A stretch of 17,061 nucleotides of DNA, taken from contig VGSX01000043.1 in assembly GCA_016874895.1 (NCBI GenBank), positions 1 to 17,061 of the forward strand. The letters are read 5' to 3'. Positions 13,816 through 17,061 of this stretch are shown here, in pieces. Origin of the DNA: Deltaproteobacteria bacterium. GTDB taxonomy: Bacteria; Desulfobacterota; Desulfobaccia; Desulfobaccales; Desulfobaccaceae. Both the position numbers and the translations under genes were made by a program. Every line of letters starts with the position of its first letter. The first letter of the stretch is position 1. The notes under the pieces are model-generated. The model saw nothing but the letters and a program-made list of their open reading frames with translations. It did no database searches and had not been told where the DNA came from.

Positions 13816-13836
13816 TTCCATAAAAATGAGCGAACT

Positions 13837-15420
13837 ATGTTTTTTGGGTCTGCTGTGCCGGGCTTTCTCCTCATCCTGCTCCTGAACGCCATTGTTGCCG
13901 TGGGCTGCACCAAGGTAGGGCCGGATTTTAGCTCACCCGCCGTCCAGGTGAGGGACAATTGGCTGGAAACCGGGAACCAAAAGCTGGCCACCGGGTATGA
14001 CGAACATCGGGAATGGTGGCGGGTTTTTAAAGATCCGGCCCTGGACCGCCTCATTACCCAGGCCTATCAGGAAAACCTGACCCTACAGCAGGCCGGGGTG
14101 CGGGTCCTGCAGGCCCGGGCCCAATTGGGGATAGCCATAGGCGGGCTCTACCCCCAGACGCAACAGGGCGTCGGGGTCCTGGAGAAAAACAGGGTCAGTG
14201 AAAGGGGAGTATCGCAAGGCGCCACTGCCCTGAATTACACCCGATCCAAACTGGGGGGGGAAGCGGCCTGGGAGTTGGACTTCTGGGGGAAACTGCGCCG
14301 CACGGTGGAATCTGCCGATGCCGGGCTGGAGGCCGCGGTGGCCGGCTACGACAGCGCCCTGGTGACCTTGACCGCTGATGTGGCCAATCTCTATCTGACT
14401 CTCCGTACCCTGGAAAAACGCCTGGAAATTGCCCATAACAACGTCGAAACGCAGAAAGAAGCCCTGGAAATTGCCCGGTTCCGCTTTGAAGGCGGCGTCA
14501 CCTCCATGCGAGATGTGGAACAGGCCTTGACCGTGCTGTCCAGCACCGAAGCCACCATCCCCAGTCTGGAGGCCCAGATCCGCCAGACCCAGAACGCCCT
14601 CTGCGTCCTGTTGGGCCGGCCGCCGGCCCAGTTGCCGGAATTGGCCCCCGGAACCGGCGTCATTCCGGCCCCGCCGCCCACCGTGGCCGTGGGTATCCCG
14701 GCCGATCTGCTGCGCCGCCGGCCGGATCTGCGGGAGGCCGAATGGCAGGCCGCGGCCCAGTGCGCCCGCATCGGGGTGGCCAAGGCAGAGCTTTTCCCCG
14801 CCTTCTCCTTGCGGGGCGCCTTTGGTTTTACGGCCGCAGACGTGGGCACCTTCTCCCTGGCGGATATGTTCCAGTGGCGCAGCCGGGAAGGGTTCGGCGG
14901 ACCTTCCTTCCAGTGGAATATCCTGAATTACGGCCGGATCACCAACCTGGTGCGGGTTCAGGACGCCCGTTTCCAGGAACTGCTTTTGGCTTACCAGAAC
15001 TTGGTGCTCAAGGCCCAGCAGGAGGTGGAGGACAATCTCATCGCCTTTCTCAAGACCGAGGATCGCGCCAAACTGCTGGGGGACAGCACCGCGGCCGCGG
15101 CCCGTTCACTGGACCTGGCCATGATTCAGTATCGGGAGGGCATGACCGATTTTACCACGGTGCTCACGGCCCAACAGAATCTTCTGGCCCAGCAGGACAG
15201 TCTGGCCACCTCCCTGGGGGATATCGCCCTGAGCCTGGTGGGCGTCTACCGGGCCCTGGGGGGCGGCTGGCATATCCGGGAAGGCCAGGAATTGGTGGCC
15301 CCGGAGACCCAGGCGGCCATGGCCCGGCGCACCAATTGGGGCAAGCTCCTGCGCCCCGTTGCTGCTCCTACGGCGGAACCGGGCCAACCCCGGAAGTTGG
15401 TGCGGCCGCCGCAATGGTAG
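13837..15420 (+). CDS. RND efflux outer-membrane factor lipoprotein (NodT/OprM family)
   Basis: The 527-residue protein forms the TolC-like outer-membrane channel of a tripartite pump. It has a lipoprotein signal ending AVGC (Cys24), then the family start TKVGPDFSSPAV, the WW-F-DP-LD-L motif (EWWRVFKDPALDRLI, 59-73) and QENLTLQQAGVRVLQARAQL. The two internally related halves include GGEAAWELDFWGKLRR and RRRPDLREAEWQAAAQCARIG, the latter typical of NodT/OprM. The C-terminal 30 residues (Pro-rich, basic) extend beyond the usual end. Residues 43-54 (LETGNQKLATGY) look like translated heptamer repeat DNA. The ribosome site is weak. It precedes the adaptor and pump genes, the reverse of the commoner order. 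Confidence 0.93.
   Translation: MFFGSAVPGFLLILLLNAIVAVGCTKVGPDFSSPAVQVRDNWLETGNQKLATGYDEHREWWRVFKDPALDRLITQAYQENLTLQQAGVRVLQARAQLGIAIGGLYPQTQQGVGVLEKNRVSERGVSQGATALNYTRSKLGGEAAWELDFWGKLRRTVESADAGLEAAVAGYDSALVTLTADVANLYLTLRTLEKRLEIAHNNVETQKEALEIARFRFEGGVTSMRDVEQALTVLSSTEATIPSLEAQIRQTQNALCVLLGRPPAQLPELAPGTGVIPAPPPTVAVGIPADLLRRRPDLREAEWQAAAQCARIGVAKAELFPAFSLRGAFGFTAADVGTFSLADMFQWRSREGFGGPSFQWNILNYGRITNLVRVQDARFQELLLAYQNLVLKAQQEVEDNLIAFLKTEDRAKLLGDSTAAAARSLDLAMIQYREGMTDFTTVLTAQQNLLAQQDSLATSLGDIALSLVGVYRALGGGWHIREGQELVAPETQAAMARRTNWGKLLRPVAAPTAEPGQPRKLVRPPQW
13964..13998. repeat. Degenerate heptamer tract inside the outer-membrane factor gene
   Basis: Five consecutive 7-base units, TGGAAAC, CGGGAAC, CAAAAGC, TGGCCAC and CGGGTAT, resemble the complement of the GTTTCTG array (CAGAAAC). 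The tract encodes about 12 residues and adds whole codons (35 bases plus one flanking base), in the variable stretch between the lipoprotein N-terminus and the WW motif. Confidence 0.4.
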
Positions 15421-15426
15421 ATCGTA

Positions 15427-15454
15427 GTTTCAAGTCTCAGGTTTCTGGTTTCTG
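15427..15454. repeat. Heptamer array, GTTTCTG type
   Basis: Four 7-base units, GTTTCAA, GTCTCAG, GTTTCTG and GTTTCTG, start seven bases after the outer-membrane factor stop. The last two are identical to units at 12641-12668. Confidence 0.75.
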
Positions 15455-15488
15455 GATTAATCTAATTATAAAAAATAGTTGCTGGTAA

Positions 15489-15507
15489 CACAGGCTTCCA
15501 GCCTGTG
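15489..15507. repeat. CACAGGCT hairpin
   Basis: CACAGGCT (15489-15496) and AGCCTGTG (15500-15507) form a perfect 8-bp stem with a TCC loop, in the gap between the outer-membrane factor and adaptor genes. There is no T-run, so it is more likely a dispersed REP-like hairpin than a terminator. I remember very similar hairpins in many unrelated bacterial intergenic regions. Confidence 0.6.
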
Positions 15508-15533
15508 CCAAGAAGATTTTTCAGGAACAGGGT

Positions 15534-16715
15534 ATGATGATGACAACAGAGAAGGTGTCGGAATTTCTGCGCCTAAGAGTATGGGCCTGGGCTTTAGCTC
15601 TGCTGGTTCTCGCCGCAGCCTGTGGAGACCGTAATGTCTATGCCCCGCCCCCGCCCCCCAAGGTGAGCGTCAGCCAGCCGGTGCGGCAACAGGTTACTGA
15701 TTTTCTGGAATTCACGGGCAATACCCAGGCATTAAACACCGTGAAGCTGCGGGCCCGGGTGGAGGGGTTTTTGGAGCAGGTGTTGTTTCAGGACGGCGAC
15801 CGGGTGAAGAAAGGCCAGGTGCTCTTTATTATCCAGCAGAATACTTATCAGGCCAAGTTGCAGCAGGCGGAGGCCGAGCTTTTGGCCCAAAAGGCCCGCC
15901 TGGAGCATGCCCAGACCGAATTTGCCCGATTTTCCACTTTGCTCAAGCAGAAGGCCGCGGCCCAGACGGACGTGGACCGCTGGCGTTTCGAACGGGACGC
16001 GTCCCGGGCCGCGGTGATGGCCGCCGAAGCCAGCCGGGAGTTGGCCAGATTAAATCTGAGCTACACCACCGTGACCGCGCCTTTTGATGGCCGCATCGAC
16101 CGGCGCCTCAAGGACGTGGGCAACCTGGTGGGGGCCGGGGAAGAAACCGTCCTGGCCGAAATCAACCAGATCGATCCCATCTATGTCTATTTCACCATTA
16201 ATGAACGGGACCTGCTCCAGGTGCTGGAGGAGAGCAAGAAAGTGTCGGACCGACTGGAAAGACCGACCTGGCCGATTTACATGGGACTAAGCGGTCAGCA
16301 GGGCTTCCCGTTTTCCGGGCATTTTGATTTTGCCGCCATTTCCGTGAACCCCACCACGGGGACGCTGTTGCTCCGGGGGGTGTTCGCTAATTCCGATTAT
16401 AGGATTTTGCCGGGGCTTTTTGCCCGGGTGCGGGCCCCCTCCCAGGCCGGCCCCCGGCCGGCCTTGCTGATAAACCAGGAGGCCATCAATTTCGATCAGC
16501 AAGGCCCCTATGTCCTGGTGGTCAATGATCAGAAAATAGTGGAACGCCGGAGTGTCACCTTAGGTCAGGTGGTAAATAACCTGCAGGTGGTCCAGGAAGG
16601 TTTGACGGGGTCGGAATGGGTCATTGTTTCCGGCGCGCTCCGGGCCATTCCCGGCCGGCCGGTGACCCCGGAGCCGGTCCCCTCTCAAACCGCTGCTCAC
16701 TCCCAGGCCGAGTAG
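15534..16715 (+). CDS. RND efflux periplasmic adaptor (membrane fusion protein)
   Basis: The 393-residue AcrA/HlyD-family adaptor links pump and outer-membrane channel. It begins with a lipoprotein signal (lipobox LAAAC, Cys30) and a Pro-rich linker. The first half of the lipoyl domain follows (LRARVEGFLEQVLFQDGDRV, about 75-94), then a coiled-coil hairpin (about 105-165, KLQQAEAELLAQKARLEHAQ), the second lipoyl half TTVTAPFDGRIDRRLKDVGN, and beta-barrel and membrane-proximal domains. Three ATGs in a row open the frame; the first fits best, with AGGA 7 bases upstream. It follows the channel gene after 113 bases of repeats and precedes the pump gene by 13 bases. Confidence 0.94.
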   Translation: MMMTTEKVSEFLRLRVWAWALALLVLAAACGDRNVYAPPPPPKVSVSQPVRQQVTDFLEFTGNTQALNTVKLRARVEGFLEQVLFQDGDRVKKGQVLFIIQQNTYQAKLQQAEAELLAQKARLEHAQTEFARFSTLLKQKAAAQTDVDRWRFERDASRAAVMAAEASRELARLNLSYTTVTAPFDGRIDRRLKDVGNLVGAGEETVLAEINQIDPIYVYFTINERDLLQVLEESKKVSDRLERPTWPIYMGLSGQQGFPFSGHFDFAAISVNPTTGTLLLRGVFANSDYRILPGLFARVRAPSQAGPRPALLINQEAINFDQQGPYVLVVNDQKIVERRSVTLGQVVNNLQVVQEGLTGSEWVIVSGALRAIPGRPVTPEPVPSQTAAHSQAE

Positions 16716-16728
16716 AGGAGGCCGCCGG

Positions 16729-17061
16729 ATGCTGTCCAAATTTTTCATCGAGCGGCCCATCTTCGCCAACGTCATCGCCATCATTATCATCATCCTGGGA
16801 GTTGTCTCCCTCTGGCGCCTGCCCGTGGCCCAATATCCCGAGATCGTGCCGCCGGTGGTGCAGGTGACCACCCGATACCCCGGGGCCAGCGCCGAAGTGG
16901 TGGCCGACACCGTGGGCATTCCCATCGAGCAGGCCGTCAACGGGGTGGAAAACGCCCTGTACTATTCCTCCACCAGCGGCAGCGACGGCAGCTATGCCCT
17001 TAATATTACCTTTGCGGTGGGCACCGACCTCAACACTGCCATGTCCCTGGTGCAGAATATG
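16729..17061 (+). CDS. RND efflux pump, inner-membrane transporter (HAE1 type), 3' end outside the window
   Basis: The first 111 codons of an AcrB-like proton-driven pump are present; a full protein would have about 1,030-1,050 residues. Visible marks are MLSKFFIERPIFANVIA, the first membrane helix (about 11-31, IIIIILGVVSL), LPVAQYPEIVPPVVQVTTRY (about 31-50), YPGASAEVVADTVGIPIEQA, and the early porter-domain region with NGVENALYYSSTS, all typical of the hydrophobe/amphiphile efflux 1 class. AGAGGAGG lies 8 bases before the ATG, a strong ribosome site. Substrate cannot be read from this part. Confidence 0.95.
   Translation, partial: MLSKFFIERPIFANVIAIIIIILGVVSLWRLPVAQYPEIVPPVVQVTTRYPGASAEVVADTVGIPIEQAVNGVENALYYSSTSGSDGSYALNITFAVGTDLNTAMSLVQNM

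Larger units (their letters stand above)
13529..13836. other. Divergent intergenic region between mlaE and the efflux operon
   Basis: No gene is seen in these 308 bases. The left half is GC-rich, the right half (from about 13620) AT-rich. It holds promoter candidates for both directions (listed separately) and a minor 5-bp hairpin at 13732-13745. No strong palindromic operator that would suggest a TetR- or MarR-type site was found. Confidence 0.55.

Noticed and set aside
1..17061. CRISPR arrays, tRNA/rRNA genes, transposases, phage or toxin-antitoxin genes
   Set aside because: None found on either strand; the repeats present are 7-bp tandem units, not spacer-separated CRISPR repeats.

Overview
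The window looks like chromosomal DNA of a GC-rich Gram-negative anaerobe, most likely a member of the Desulfobacterota (Deltaproteobacteria, Desulfobacca/Syntrophobacter-like). This is inferred from three things: a MetV/MvhD redox cluster typical of anaerobes with Wood-Ljungdahl-type metabolism, HisF and RpoH sequences that resemble my memory of that group, and outer-membrane genes (Mla, RND, LolB-like) that imply two membranes. No database search was possible. I see no tRNA, rRNA, CRISPR array, phage or transposase.

Left part, minus strand (1-4188): glnA (glutamine synthetase, GSI-alpha type) comes first. A separate, tightly packed redox operon follows: an MvhD/FlpD iron-sulfur protein, a MetV-like methylene-tetrahydrofolate reductase C-terminal protein, a ferredoxin plus glutamate-synthase-like FMN protein, and the first codons of another gene cut by the window edge. 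This cluster is the most likely place for an under-described system. The glutamate-synthase-like subunit lacks motifs expected of a working glutamate synthase, and its partners are electron-transfer modules.

Middle, plus strand (4189-11814): a 736-base gene-free region with a strong palindrome, then hisH-hisF behind a good extended -10 promoter. Next come rpoH (heat-shock sigma factor), a 391-base gap holding heptamer repeats, and a translationally coupled set: TPR lipoprotein, LolB-like lipoprotein and Mut7-C-type protein. Two small genes follow, one membrane/coiled-coil protein of unknown function and one secreted TPR protein, ending at a rho-independent terminator.

Right part (11858-17061): mlaE and mlaF (phospholipid-transport ABC permease and ATPase) on the minus strand, with no MCE-domain partner in view. 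Divergent from them is a tripartite RND efflux operon in the order outer-membrane factor, periplasmic adaptor, inner-membrane pump (cut by the window end).

A feature shared by several gaps is short tandem DNA of 7-bp period (TCAGC-, GTTTCTG- and TTCACCC-type units). It lies between rpoH and the TPR gene, between mlaE and mlaF, between the outer-membrane factor and adaptor genes, and apparently as a coding insertion inside the outer-membrane factor gene.
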